Assembly (NCBI GenBank): GCA_026119935.1
Contig: JALRMH010000003.1
Coordinates: 1,092,526-1,156,525 of the forward strand
DNA: 64,000 nucleotides
Source: Endothia cerciana
Lineage: Eukaryota > Ascomycota > Sordariomycetes > Diaporthales > Cryphonectriaceae
Reading direction: 5' to 3'
Part shown: positions 34,903 through 48,106 of the stretch, in pieces
How positions within the stretch are numbered: the stretch's first letter is position 1
Layout: each line of letters opens with the position of its first letter
Made by a program: the position numbers and the translations under genes
Notes under the pieces: model-generated
What the model was told of the DNA's origin: nothing
Database searches by the model: none
What the model saw: the letters and a program-made list of their open reading frames with translations, nothing else

Positions 34903-37164
34903 GTGAGGGAGCCATTCTTCACCAGTCCTCGCTGCTCGGCTGGCACGCTTGCGGATCGTGAGGACAAAGCTGGACCGCCCGGGACCACCCCCCAGCCTCA
35001 GGTCCCGAGGAGGAGGCATGGCCAACGCCCGACCTTCCTTGTCTTTGCCTGTCACGCCCACTGGCCAGGCTGGCAGCAGAGGTCAAGAGCCCATACATAC
35101 CAAAACGATGTACTGTACCAGTGAATTACTACTCAGTACTGCACCCCATCCCCCCCCCCTCCCCACCTCACCGGCTCGCTCTCCACACCAATCTGTCTCG
35201 TCACCGTGTCCCTAGCGTGTTGCAGGGTTCTGGGCTCTGGCTTCTGCGCCTCCCAGATCGCCCCGGTCTTCCATACTACAGTACATCGAGATATCGCATG
35301 CGCAGCAGGGACCAGGGGTGCTGGGTGTCGCGGTGAGGCGCCTGTGGCCCCCTGCCCTGCGTGGTCTCCACTGGTGCGGGCCACTGAAGTACCGGAGTAC
35401 CGAAGTACCCGCGCTGCAGGGGAGGTTCTGCCTCCTCGCCTTGGGCGCTCATCACCTTCACCGTGACGGTACGGGTACTGTATACTCTGGTACTGCGTGT
35501 GCCTGCTGGCCTTGTGCCTGTGCCTGTGTCTGTGCCTGGCCTGTGCCGGTGGGTACACCCCAAGTACCTCTGCCCAGCTGTACCTTCATCCTCTCCCCTC
35601 CCCCTCCCCCCCCCAAAGGCCTAAGAATCCGCGGCGGGCCTTGCACTGCACAGGACCGGCCTGGAGCCACTGTCACTGGACAGGCCTTGCGCTAATGCCC
35701 CGGCGCCCAAGGTCCAGGCAGATCGCACCTCGAGTCTATCAAGCTCTGCCCTTGCCTTTGTTTTAAATCTTGGCTGTGTACCCTCCCGCCGGCAAACTTA
35801 ATCTCATGCCCTTCCCCCCTCCTGCCAGCCCAGCTGGATGGTAGTTCTTTATTAGTACTTGACGTCTTCCTGCCTTTCTCACCTGTGACGAGGCCCGAGC
35901 TGCTTTCACTCTCTCCTCCAGACCCAGGACCACACAATACCCACCCTACCTGCTCCCTACCGAACAGACCCAACACGGTCAGCCTCACGTGGGCCCCTCA
36001 TCTCTGAGCGACGTTTGCTTCTGGATCGCCAACACCGCAACGGAAGGAGAGTTGCGCTTGTCGGTACCCGGCCGAGGAGTGCGCCGCGGACGAGACTCAG
36101 CGCCGTGCAATACAACCTTTACGCACCGGAAGAGGGCTGCGGAGTGAGAGCTAGTCAACAACGCTCCGTGATTCCAGGCGAATCGTGTTTGCGGCCGCGG
36201 GCTGCGGTGCCGAGACCTCCGCGAATATCGCGACGCGAACATACGCAACCAACCCAACGGTTCAGCCCAGGACGCCGTCCTGGACGTTCCCCAACAGCGG
36301 TCATCTCCCCTGGCCAGGACGACGGATTTAATCCTTTCTCACCTGAGGTCCCCCCCCCCCCCTTACGTATACGTACGACCCTGTCGAGGAAAGGCATCGA
36401 CACGCCTCACAGCAACCCCAGACAGGCCCGGGCGGATTCCCCAGACAGCTTTCTCGACCGTAGTCCGATCGCCGCCTCTGTTCTGAGCAACGCACCTCGT
36501 TGGCGTTGTCCAGGAGCAAATCTAGAATTTTGAGAGGCCAGGACGCTGGTCACTCGACCTCGTGCACCCGGTCTCTTTGTCGGTAGGCACCAGCTCTCTT
36601 CGCCTCCCTAGGCGCCCCTTCCCTGAAGCCCCTGTGATAGCTGGGGACGAAGATTCTGGCACACGCACCGATCTTGCGGACACGTCTTGATCGAGTTCAA
36701 CTACCGGATCCCCCGAGTCATCGCGAAAGCGATCTCTTGTCCCGTCAAGCCCTTGGCATTTGTCCCTCGCCCCAGCACCTCTTCCGGGATCTGGGAACAG
36801 GCGTTCTGACGCTCTCAGACCAGTTCTTCTCTGGCCACGACCTCTGAACACAATCTATGCGGCAGCGACTTAGTCATTGCAAGCTTTCGGAGGCCTGAAA
36901 ACAGAAACGGTGTGCCATCAGATGAATTAGGCCGAGCACTCGCTTGAGCGCTGGGGTCTTGACTCAAGTGACTTGATCCTGCGCCGTTATGGAAGTGGGC
37001 AACTCCGCTGCCAGGCAAAGGTGTGTCAATTTTACAGCACATGTCTCGAAATGGCTCCCCCTCGACCCTATCACTGCAACGGATCCACTTCTGTCGTCCA
37101 TACTGACCGGCGCAATCACACATCCAGAGATTCTAGGGATATACCACACCGAGAGGGACCGAAC

Positions 37165-38581
37165 ATGGCGACAGCGACATTGCTCAACCCTGTCTCTCAC
37201 TACCCGCCTCATCACCATCCTTATCCCTCCAGCTACTCTCACCCGTCCGCCGGCTCGAGCGGCTCCGTCATCATGTCACCCGTCGAGCCCAGGAGAAACG
37301 ACGACCATGAACCTCTCCGACAGTCGCTGCCATCAATACAAGAAGTAATAGGCGCGAAGCCTCCAACGTCTGCCTACTCATCCTCGATCTCCACGTCGGT
37401 CTCCGGAGCACCGAGCTTACCGTCTCCTTTTGCACCCTCCGGTTCTGTCCGTCCATTCCCAGAACTCTCCTCGCCTCACGACAAGCACCACTCGCCGAGG
37501 TCGTTACACAACCCGACGTCTTTCCCCGCGAGGGGCGAGCCTATCCCTCCCTTCGCTGACCCCAGCCGGCCTTCACTACACGCCCGGCCGCCGCCACCAC
37601 CGCCGGTGAACACCTACCATCTGGGAGCACGGCCGTCGCCACCGACATTGAAGGCGGAAACGCACATGGCAGAGCGTCATGGAGAGGTACACAGGCCGGG
37701 TGGGTATCCGCACTCTGCAATCTCGGACTCAGCAAGCCTGCCCTACCCGTCACAACCCTCACAGCTACCCCCTGGACAGCTGCCCCTCTCGGCACACCCC
37801 ATGTCGCCGCGATACTCTGCTGGCCCCTCGCTACCTTCGCCGTTTGACGGGTCGCGATCCTCCATGCATGAAGATGCGGACTACGGCAGGAGGTCAGGTG
37901 AGAAGTATGAGCAGACGCTCAGCAGGCATTTTGAGGCATGGCAATATCAGGAGTCACTAGCCAAGGTACGTGTCTGTCGCCGCCCCCTGTCTCGGGCCGC
38001 GTGCTGACAGGAAAGCAGATCGCGTCTGGCGCGCGGACGGTTTTCAACTTTGCAGATGCCTACGGCCGGTGCGCTGCCGAGGAGCAAGGGCCGGCGTCTC
38101 ACATGCCCACCCGGCTACCGTCAGAGCGGGAGGTCACCGACATGATCAACATGGCCGAGTGGATGAGAGGGATGCTGGAGCAGCTGCGAACCATGGTCCA
38201 GCATAGCACAATCATGAACGACCGGGCCCGAGAGGCCAGCCGCAGCAAGGCTTATGAAGACGAGGACATCCCCATGTACAATGATGGGATGAAATCCCCT
38301 TACGATGTGGGCGGTGTGAAGAAGCGGCGCGGTGTAGGTCCAGCCCGAGGCGCGTCTGAGCAGGGTGGGAATTTACTTGATTACTGACATCGGGCTAGCG
38401 TGCGGCTCCTCCTGGCCGATGCCACAGCTGCAACAGAATCGACACGCCCGAGTGGCGCCGTGGCCCCGATGGCGCGCGAACGCTGTGCAACGCCTGCGGT
38501 CTTCACTACGCCAAGCTCGAGAGGAAGAAACAAATCGATGCCAAGAACGTCCGTCCCAGGCCCTCGGTAGAAAGGGGCTAA
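37165..38581 (+). CDS. nsdD: NsdD/SUB-1-type GATA transcription factor
   Basis: NsdD (SUB-1 in Neurospora) is a nuclear GATA factor needed for sexual development and repression of asexual sporulation in ascomycetes. Exons are 37165-37965, 38019-38333 and 38399-38581, encoding 432 residues; the introns (53 and 65 bp) have GTACGT/GTAGGT donors and CTGAC branch points. The single C-terminal finger is CX2CX18CX2C (Cys380, 383, 402, 405; CHSCNRIDTPEWRRGPDG), the fungal class IVb spacing, preceded by KKRRGRAAPPGR, which is rebuilt across the second intron. The N terminus is the family-typical MATATLLNP followed by His/Pro-rich sequence, VIMSPVEPRR and RQSLPSIQEVIG. A helical section in exon 2 (EREVTDMINMAEWMRGMLEQ) precedes the finger. 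The frame is open for 64 codons before the chosen Met, which is preferred for its match to the family start. A C14 run begins 18 bp after the stop codon. Confidence 0.93.
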
Positions 38582-41500
38582 ATCGCTGGGATGCGGAACC
38601 CCCCCCCCCCCCGAGCATACGAGTGCCCGCGGATGGCACAAACTTGGGGGCCCTCGAATGGCCAGGCTTCCGGGTCCTTTAACGGTGACCCCCCTTCCTT
38701 GATGACAACGCTCCTCATCACTGAGAGCAACGGGAGCCAAACAAACACGAAGATATCCTACTTAACGACGAGTCTTTCCAAAAAAAATAAAAATAAAAAT
38801 AAAAAAAATCAGTCTCATTGCCGAACATCTCCTTCTATACCCATGTCTGTGTGGTCGGGGGGATTTTTTTTTTCTTAATTCTGTTGTATTTTCCTATTCT
38901 TTTTTTATTTATCTTCACTCACCTCCAGGGTGGGTTTTGCGATATCAAGCGGATACATTTCACAAACCTCGAGGATTCTGTATATACAGCACCGGCTTAC
39001 GGCGTGGGGTCCGAAAGCATGTCATGCTGGTGGAACGGAGGATGTGGACAAGCTGAATTGTCTCACTGGCATCATGCTGGCGTCGGTGTCTTGCTTCGTC
39101 ATATCCTAGCGCCGACCAGGATCGACGGATTGAGTGCTCATTAGGCCGAGGCCTTTGCTTTCGAAGATCATTTGTCCCCATCATCTCTTTTAGAAGCGAT
39201 ATAAATAGCAGCCCAAGGCGACTTGAACTTTTGGGGAATCGGTAGCGGCAAAAGCTGTGGGCGGTATCATCGGCAAAAGGAGCAATAAAAAAAAAAAGTT
39301 TTTCCACGATCCACGACTTGGGTTCATCCTAATCCTGACCACATGGCCCAGACTATTGACACGGCGCCGGCATCTTGACTATCTGCGGTGGGAGCAAGGG
39401 GCACCGTGGAGGAGGTCTTTACACGGCCAGTCAGTCCTTCGACCAGAGATCATGGGCTGACGTTGCTGTCCTGCCCCGAACAATCTAGCCTCTCGGGTCT
39501 TAACATTTCCGGCCTGTCAACGGTCGGCCCCATGCGGTCAGGCGGCCCAGCTAGGATCCAACTTCCCGGACGGCCCGACTCATCGAGGGGGGGGGGACGG
39601 GGCTAATAGAGCACTGACCGCGCGCCGCAAGAAGCGGGTGGGTGTTTCTAGAAGGGAAGATCTCTGTGGAGATCTCGGAAACAAGGCTCAGCCCCAAGGC
39701 CGGCGGCTAGTACCGTAGCAAGTGCGGTCTTTTTGCCCCCCCTTGTCGTCCGGGCATCTACTTGGGTATGCCCATCAGTCATACTGGCCCCTGGTCGGCG
39801 GCGGCGGCTTATGCCTTTACCCGATACTCCCCCCCTCCCCCCCCCAAAAGTGAAAGCGTCTTGGGGCATCTATACCTGTCCAGGGGCCGGACGAGAATTC
39901 GTACTACATGGTACGGCACCGGGCCCCACCCCTCCTAACCTTCGCGTCCATGTGACTGCCCCTGCCAGCACCATCACACGCACGGCGAGCCCATGACGCG
40001 GATGGAACCCTGCCCTAACAGCCGCCTCCAGAGCAAGCCAGCTAGACGTCAAAGTTGTGCCCTAGCGCCAGTGACAGGTGGACCATCCCGGCCGATGGGA
40101 AATCTATGGGAAACAGCCTGGCCTGTCACGGCCCCGGCGTATCTGTGCATCTGTGCACGGACGAAGGGGGGTGGGGTGGGCTGACATGACGAGAGAGAAA
40201 AAAAAAAGAGAAAAAGACTCTGGCCTAATCTACGATAGGGATGTGATGGCGAGCGGTCGGATCTGTCCAATGGTGCTTGAGGTGTGCCCTCCATCCACCA
40301 ACACCACTGGGATCGAGGCTTAGCAGGGCGCGATGTGACAGGAAATAGAGTTCGCATGGGGTTGCCGGGTGGTGGAGAGGGAAAGGGAGCTGTGACACAG
40401 GATCCCGGCTAAGCTCGTTCAGGGTCCAGTATTCGTCTGACGGCGAGACGACGTGGCCAGGGACATGGGAGCCCAAGAGCAGACCTGGGCCTCCCCAAGG
40501 CACACCCGCAAGAAACATAGAGGTCTCCTTTCTCCACGCTCGCCCTGGGGGGAAGAAGAGGGAGTAGTTAATACACACATGTCAAGGTCAAGGTCAGGGT
40601 CCACGGGGCTTATCCGCAGTAACGTACCGTACATACTATGGTACATAGTAGTGGCAGGCTATTTCTCGGCAGCTTCAGCCGCGAGTCATGAGGGGGCCTG
40701 ATCGGGAAACCATAGGCATGTTACCGTTCGATTCTGAACACTCGTATCCACAGGCACCCTCCAGTCCCCGTCCCGGCAACAAAGGTCTCCTGAGAGGAGG
40801 TCGACAAAACCCCCCCACCCCCAGATCAAGATGGCACGACGTCGGAAAGCCTATCTCGCAGGAATATTGGTCACGCGTGCCAGCAGGGGGCGAGTCATTT
40901 CTCCGTGGGCTAGAATGTCAGCTTTCAGCCCTGGAACCTCTCCTGGGCGGTCTCGGTACCATCGTAGGCCCCTCGAGCGAAACCTAGGCCGGGGCTTTCT
41001 CCTGCGGTCTGCCGGGGCGTATCTCTTATCACCATGACTGGCTTGGTTGGCTGGCTGGCCGGCCGGCTGGCTTTGTCCTGAACCGCGCGGAGATGCTTTT
41101 CCGGGGGGCCAAGGCGACGAAGGTCGTTTGTGAGGTTCTTATGCACGGGCCCAGAAGCCTCGCTACCACGGTACAGAGTCCGGATCCAAGACTAATTGTT
41201 CCTTTTTTACTTGCCTACCCCGGATCCGGACCTCTCGAAGGGGTAAGGAAAACCAACGGGGAGCAGATCAGAAGAAAATTCATATGTAAAAGCGGCGGCG
41301 GCTGCACCGGCCAACCTGAGGGAGGAGCGCGGACCTCTTCTTCTTCTCGGTCACGCTCCGCTTATGAAAACAAGTTCACATATCATTTCGCTCACAGCGC
41401 ATCCCGAGACCCCACCTCACGCCATATCACTGCGTCAGAAGAAGGAAGATACCCATTATCTCTGCTTTGTGTATGGTCCAGTTCGACCGATACCGAACAT

Positions 41501-42319
41501 GCGGTTCCGAAAATTTGCTCAGCAGTGGTCGCATCGGCCGTGTTCTCCTGGCAAGGGGCGCCGCTGGTCGAGGGATGAGACACGACCTCGAGCTGACGCA
41601 AATGCATCTCCGTTGACGACTGGGTCAGCATGCCTGGCCAGGTACGACGCGGAAACGAAGTAAGCATCATTAGTCCATATGGTTGTCAGGCGATACATGC
41701 ACCCGTCCATTCACTCATCCATCGCCCAGGTCGGGATGTGCCTGCCGTACCACCTGATCTGTCAGTGCCAGAGGCCTCCTTTTTCCTTCTTCTTATTTCT
41801 TTTTTTTTTGTTTTTTGTTTTTTTTGTGTGTGTGTGTGTTTGTTTCCCGCCCTCTCTTCCTCTGCTTTCCTTCTTGATCCCACGCCTGACGCGCACGGAT
41901 ACTCGTCCGGCGGCTTGGGGGATTTGAGAGACTTGCGATCGCCAGGTGAAGAGGCCCGGCTGTCGTCCTGCTGTCTGCTCATCCGACCCATCACCGGGAC
42001 CCATGAGCTGGCACCCGCATCTCGAGGAGATTTTTCACTGGACCGGACGTTTTCCCTTGAATTGCCGATCGTACCTTGCGTCAAGCGACGCGCCGTCAGC
42101 GCAGCCAATCGCAGGACTGAGCTCTGTGTCCTCAGGCCGGTTGGAGGGTGGCAGTGTGTGGGCAACGGGATCGGATGGGATGGCGCTCTGCTGGTCGTAC
42201 CGGATGCGCCTTCGCGCATACATACATCACTGGGCCCTCATCTCCCCGGAGCTACTACTCCATGACTGGCAACATCAGACGAACGTAAAGAAAAGAAGAG
42301 GGGAGGGAGAGGGAAAAAA

Positions 42320-42320
<1 letters not shown>

Positions 42321-42354
<34 letters not shown>
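42321..42354. repeat. (GGCA)n tetranucleotide repeat
   Basis: 8.5 perfect copies of GGCA after an A7 run. Confidence 0.95.
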
Positions 42355-42355
<1 letters not shown>

Positions 42356-44003
42356 AAGGGGGGCGGTGGGAATTCCGCCCTCGACCTCCTCGTTGCGGTT
42401 CGCCGCTGCAGGCTCCCTTCCGGGATCTGGAACCGTCACCAGTAACCTGCCCCGGCCGTCCGTCTGCAATCTACCCGAGGCATCGTATCTATGCTTGCTG
42501 TATGTCTGAGTCCGACCGTCTCTGCCCGACTGGACCGGGCTAGCCCTGACCTGTACCCCCCTATCTTTGGCGACATGTGAGGGGGGTAGGTGATCCCTTG
42601 TTTTCTTCTTGTGTGTGTGTGTGTGGGGGGGGGGGGGGTTGTGTTTCGTTGTTTGGTTGCCAGATTAGACATACCGGCGATATGCGACTTCCCAGTTCCC
42701 AGGTCTCCCACGAGCCACTGTTCGCGGCGCCACGCCAACGGAATGACAAAAGAGCGAGGAACGCAGCAGACCGCACCATAAACGACCTCTTATGTGGTGA
42801 ACCCCACTTGGGGGTTCTACATACCCATCGTTGCGGCTGAGGCGTGGGATCCCCTGACTGGACGAGCTATCTTGCCAAAGGGGCTCTCGACGTCACGTCC
42901 GACATGCCGCTGGGATTTTTTTTTTTTTTTTCTCCAGCAAGGCGGCGCGATGTGGGAAAAGGTTGTGGTCCAACAGAGAACAGGTCCTACCTTTACGACC
43001 GTATACACCCCTTGGCAGGCAGGGCATGGGGCCAGAGCCTGCTCCAGGCTCGGCCCAAGAAGCAAGACCCTCCTTGCTTGCGACCTGGAGACTGCCGAGA
43101 AGCAAGACAAGAATGAGGAACGCAGGTCTTGGATCTGGATCTGGAATCCGACTTTCAGTCTCCGTACCTCTCTCTAGGTACAGATTGGGGTCCCACAGAT
43201 ATTTTTCGGGCGCCGGTCAAACAAAAGCCCAGCTGCGCACCCACATACCGGCTGGAGAGGACGCGGGCCCGACGTGACCTCATCTGATTGCATGAACACC
43301 CTTTTGTGTCTGCAGTGGCAAGAGGGAAGGGCCGGAACGAAGAAGCCAGCGAGCTGGGAGGCGCCCGCCTGCACGTCGTCAGTGGCCGCTTGCAGACCGG
43401 AGGGGGGGGGGGGGGGACAGATGGGTGTGCTGAGTGCTAGGCCCGCTGAGGGCCTTGTCGTAGGTGATCTGCGAGAAGCCCGAACGCCCGGATGCCGTAC
43501 ATCCGCAGGGCAAGGTAAGGCGAGGGAGAGAGGTACAGCTCCCCAACGCACCCTCCCATCCGTCTCTTGATTCTATTTTACTGTAATTTATTTTTTTCTT
43601 CCAAAAAAAAAAAATTTAGAAAAAAAAATTTGGTTAGTTCTGTCCGGCGGACTTGGGGAATATGACCCCACCCGTCACACGGAGACAGGACCATCCGTCC
43701 GGGCGCACGCCTCATGGCCCCTATCCTGAGCAGCCGAGGGGACACGCGGGCCGCCTACCAGCCAGCGCACTGCGCGGATCTATAATGTTCGGACCTACCA
43801 TTCGCTGGTCGCGCCTTGTTGGTCGCGCGGCAGGGAAGAGACTGGGGAAACACGGGGCTCCCACTTTCCCATGGAGGCGGGGGAGACCTGGGCCGCGCGG
43901 TGGACGGGAGGTGGGCACGGGGTTGACGACTCCTCGTTCTAGCACGCTGCCCTTGTGACGTCTGGCTAGCCTTGTCGCCGTGCCGCGGCAGCTGCCCGCT
44001 TTG

Positions 44004-44004
<1 letters not shown>

Positions 44005-44036
<32 letters not shown>
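44005..44036. repeat. (CTG)n trinucleotide repeat
   Basis: 10.7 perfect copies of CTG (CAG on the other strand) in non-coding DNA. Confidence 0.95.
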
Positions 44037-44038
<2 letters not shown>

Positions 44039-45464
44039 ACGGCGCGGGATGGACACGGTCGCATATGTGTGACGAGCGACGCATCGCACAGCGCACAGGG
44101 TGAGAGTTAGAATCAGAGACCTCGAGATGCAGGTAGGCGCGTCTCCCACAGTATATGAGATCTCGTTACGCATCGAATGGATGGTCCGTCTGGCTCTTGG
44201 CTCCTGGCTCTTGGCTCCTGGCCCCCTCGTCAGACGGTGGCACGGCAGGGGGGGCCTGTGTGAGGGGGAGGGGGGGGAGGAAAGGGGGCTGGCCGCGTTG
44301 TCTGCTCCCCGCCGTGTCCGACGGGTACGGGTCAGGATTTGTCTCTGATGCGTCGTGGCCTGGGCCAACAGCGGAGTGAACCTTGATACCCGACGAGATC
44401 AAGACATCCCACAAGCCACAGCGAGACGAGGACCGGCCACGACCGGCCAGCCAGGGGCACGGCGCGGTCAGGTGCCCAGTCCAGCGGCGGTTCCCTGCAG
44501 CATCACCACATCATCACGTCGGGAACTCGTGGCAGGTTGAGTGATGTGGGGAGAGAGAGGCTTGCGCTGAGTAACGCCGCTGTAGAACACGAGGCCCCAA
44601 GGCGTCGCGCCTCCCAGAGTGCTGAGCCGGGTCTCGACAGCGTCCCGCGGTCGGATGTCGCTGCTTCTTCTCACCCGAGCGGGACGGTATTTTTATGTGA
44701 GAGGAGGGGCGCGAAGGGGGGGGGGGCGTTGACTAATGAGGCCTGGTTCCCTGCCGGGACCGTTTTTGATTGCCCGGGGGGGGGGGGTGGGAGGCTCGCT
44801 AAGAACTGCCCCCCCCCGAACCGGTCGGTTAGTCCTCAGATGAAAGATGTGACAGGTCACCTACATGCTCGGGATTTGAACACCCTCACCGCAAGCTGCC
44901 ACGTCGTAGCCCAACTCAAGATGCAACGGCTTCCGCCCTGGACCCGAGGCAAGGAGTCCCGTCCGTGTACGAGAAGGGGGAGGGGGAGGGGGAGGGGGGA
45001 GGAGGAGGGCCCCTTCGCCCTCCCTAGTTTCTGCCGACCAATGTATGCACCAGTCACTTTTGCTGGTCAAACAGGACATCGTAAGAGGGCCAATAGCACG
45101 GTGGGGCGGGTTTCAATAGGCGGCCGTTTCTCTGGTAGAGGTCTCTCGATCTGTAAGCACGTTGGATCTGCTCCTCCCACATGGGCCGCTATGTAAGAGC
45201 TTACCAAGGCAAATCTGTCTCAAGCCTTGGGGGTTGGTATGGGTTCCATGTCTCACGCCGCCCAGGTGCCTGCGTACTCTGGTACGGGCAGCAAGGGCTT
45301 GACGTCAGCACGTCAAGTTGTGTCCTTGTCCAGACTCCTCAGGTGCCCAGGAACAGGCAAGCATGCCTGACCGCCGATCACGGGAGATCCCCTCCCTCCT
45401 TGTCTTCTTCCTCTCCTTCTTGCATGCGCACCTATCTCCCGTACTCGCCCTGGCTGCCCAAGAC

Positions 45465-45500
45465 AGGAGGAGGAGGAGGAGGAGGAGGAGGAGGAGGAGG
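45465..45500. repeat. (AGG)12 trinucleotide repeat
   Basis: Twelve perfect copies of AGG, followed by further purine-only sequence to about 45515. Confidence 0.95.
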
Positions 45501-47283
45501 GGGAAGGGGAGAGAGCAGCGTCGGCCCGTCTCGGGGGGGGAGGGGGGGGAGAGGGTCAGCGTGCTGGAACAGGGCGAGCATGTGAGATCTGTACGACGCA
45601 ATGTCTGAGCCCCCCTCCCCCAAGAGCCCGAGATGGTGTGCGAAGATGAGGTGGCACCCAATTCATTCTGGCATTGTCACCTTTGCTGCGCCCGCACGCA
45701 TCGTACGGAGACTCACCCGTGCGGCATGCAAGAGCAGTCACAGTACGTGCTGGGGGGGCCGTACGTGGAGGGGGGGCGTGACGAGGAGATCCCTGGCCCT
45801 GGGATCAAGATTACCCGCGCAGGGGACCCCGGGACGAGGGGCTGGCGACCCTACTGGTACCACCATAGTACAACTACTGCTATGTATGAGCAAAGTACCG
45901 GCTCAGGCTCATTCTTTCAGCTACAGCTGAAAGCTGACACACCCCCCCCTGACAACCCTAACCCTACCCGCAGCAAAGGGATCCCGACAGCGTGGGAATG
46001 GAGCAGTGTGGGCCCTGGAACTAGAGAGGACGAGGTCTGGTAGCGGTGGGGACCCCCCCCCCCCCACAGAATCATTTCAGATCTCAGATCAGCATCGTCC
46101 TTTTCTCCGTCAGGCAGTGGGGCCGGTGAAAGGTGGGACCGCCCAGGTGCAGCCCTCTCTCATTTGCTGACTAGTAGTGCCATGGTATGGTATGTCATGG
46201 TAGGTACATGGGAACGAGGCTGGCTGGGCAGGCGAGGGTCCTGGGGCGGGGGCATCCCGATACCCTACCGGCCTGCCTACATAGCACATAGCACGTACTA
46301 CGTAGTGTGATGATGACCCGAGCTCGGCATCGGGGCACCGCCCTTCCACCGGCCTGACCCATGCTCCTCCTGCAACCTCACACCTTCTGGCCGGCCCCCC
46401 ATGATCTGATTCCCGTCCGCTTTATTGGCAAAGTGGTTCGATTCTCAGCCTCGACCGCTCCTTGTCGACCTCAGCTCGGGGGCCGTGGCTGCAGGCTGCT
46501 CAACACCAGACCGCCGGGGCAGCCACATGGCTTGAACGAGAATCACCAGAAGCAACAGGCTGTCTTGCCTCGGTGACGTATGGCAGCGGCACCCTGTTTC
46601 CAGCCGCCCGCCCCAGGAGAGGCTTTCGGGGGGGGGGGGGGCACGCCCGGGGGACCACGCTGGTCAGCAACCGGGAACCTGGGGCCAGGCCCGGCTGGGC
46701 TTGGGCTGGATCCCCACCACGTGCCGGCGTTTGACACGGGCTGTCGGGCCCCCCCTGAGCGCCACGGGGCGGCGCCAGAGCCGGACAGAGATGACGGCTG
46801 GGCCGTTAGGCTGTTTCGTCCCAGCCCTTGCCCAGGGGGATGACCCAGCTGCCCTCCCCCCCCCCCCCAAATCTCACACGAGACAGGTTGTCAGGCAGGG
46901 ATGATCCACCTCAGAGGGACCCGCGGCGGCACGGCCAGGCCAGAGACAGCAAGAGAGACACCTTTGCCCAGATGCGACTGGTTCCCTGCTGAGTCCACCT
47001 TTTTTTACTATGGCAAAGGCGTCGCAGCAACCCCCCGACTCGACCAAGTCGTCCTCCCCCCCCCCCCTCTCCCCCACCCCCAACACCCCAAAACCAGCCG
47101 TCGTGGGGTGTTCAGAGTGCTTTGCATGTCCGACGGCAATTTCCGGATCTCAGGGTTCAATGCCTTGCGTCTGTCTGCCTGACTCGTGCTGCCGATCTCT
47201 GCGTTAGGCGGGGGGGAGGGGGGAAGGACGTTAGAATCATCGACACGGGGCGCGTCAATGCTGTTGTCCTGGCCCCTCGAGGC

Positions 47284-47289
47284 CACACA

Positions 47290-47322
<33 letters not shown>

Positions 47323-47339
47323 GGAGGGAGAGAGAGAGT
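47284..47339. repeat. Compound (CA)n(GA)n microsatellite
   Basis: About twelve CA units run directly into GA/GGGA units. Confidence 0.93.
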
Positions 47340-47670
47340 ACAGGGCGGTCCCTAGTGGTGTAGCGCCTGGGTCTCCCCAAGTCACCGCCTCAGAAGGATA
47401 CATCTGCATCACCTTTCCCGCGGGCGAGAACCAGCACCATGCCACGGAGGTGACTTCCACACGTGGAAACCCGCGCGCGCCTGTGTGTCAATCAAAGACA
47501 AAAGAGGGCCCCTTTCCTTTTTTTTTCCTTTCCCGTCTTCTTCTGTTCTTTTTTCTTTTCTCCCTGACGTGGACAGTGTGTGATGAGCAGGGTTCAGTCG
47601 GTTAAAGTACGGCTGGCCCGCCCCTCCCCGGCGCAACTTCGTGCGTCACCCGCCCTCGCAGGGCCCTTTG

Positions 47671-47703
47671 GGTGGTGGTGGTGGTGGTGGTGTTGGTGGT
47701 GTT
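47671..47703. repeat. (GGT)n-rich repeat
   Basis: Seven perfect GGT units followed by GTT-interrupted copies. Confidence 0.85.
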
Positions 47704-48090
47704 GGGGACCCACCGTTACGTGCGCTTCCTGGACGTCACGAGACAGACGACGCAAGCGGCGCGCTCCCTTGGGGCCACGAAGGCCGGCCTGCTGGTGAGG
47801 GGACTTGCCCACTTCTGTATGCGAATCGTTGGCGTGCCGCGGGCGCGCCATGCATGGAAGACGAGCAGAAGCAACCTGGTCGCTTCCACTTGCCCAAGCT
47901 CCCCCGACGCCCCGCCACACCCCTCTCGAGGCGTTGTCTGGTTCCCCCCCCCCCCCCCGAGACGTACCCTTCAGGATGGCCTCGCTCGAGCCAGAATCCT
48001 GTGTCCTTTAACTATGCGTAAGGCATGGCGGACCAGGGCCGCCAGCAGGCAGGCGACCCAGCCTTGAAAAACCTACTGTATGTATGTAAT

Positions 48091-48106
48091 AGTAGTACTA
48101 CTATGT
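48091..48106. repeat. 16-bp perfect palindrome ATAGTAGTACTACTAT
   Basis: Each half is the exact reverse complement of the other. It belongs to a recurring set of TAGTA/TACTA inverted repeats in the non-coding parts of this window. Confidence 0.85.

Larger units (their letters stand above)
21766..37164. other. Gene desert A (15.4 kb) upstream of nsdD
   Basis: No protein, RNA gene or transposon could be recognised on either strand. The longest frames (for example 25630-26187 -, 27707-28183 +, 36015-36533 +) lack known motifs and splice-supported extensions. Base composition stays balanced to GC-rich, so it is not an AT-rich RIP-mutated block. G or C homopolymers of 11 or more occur at 25426-25436, 26573-26583, 27282-27293, 28141-28151, 31431-31443, 34420-34433 and 36350-36362. 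The last 2 kb are pyrimidine-rich and probably contain the promoter and long leader of nsdD. Confidence 0.55.

Noticed and set aside
36015..36533. 172-codon plus-strand frame upstream of nsdD called as a separate gene
   Set aside because: Low-complexity Ser/Pro/Arg content, no homology recognised; better treated as leader or promoter sequence.
21766..37164. Desert A as RIP-mutated transposon or centromeric DNA
   Set aside because: Not AT-rich, no TpA-heavy pattern, no long terminal repeats, and no transposase or reverse-transcriptase remnants seen.
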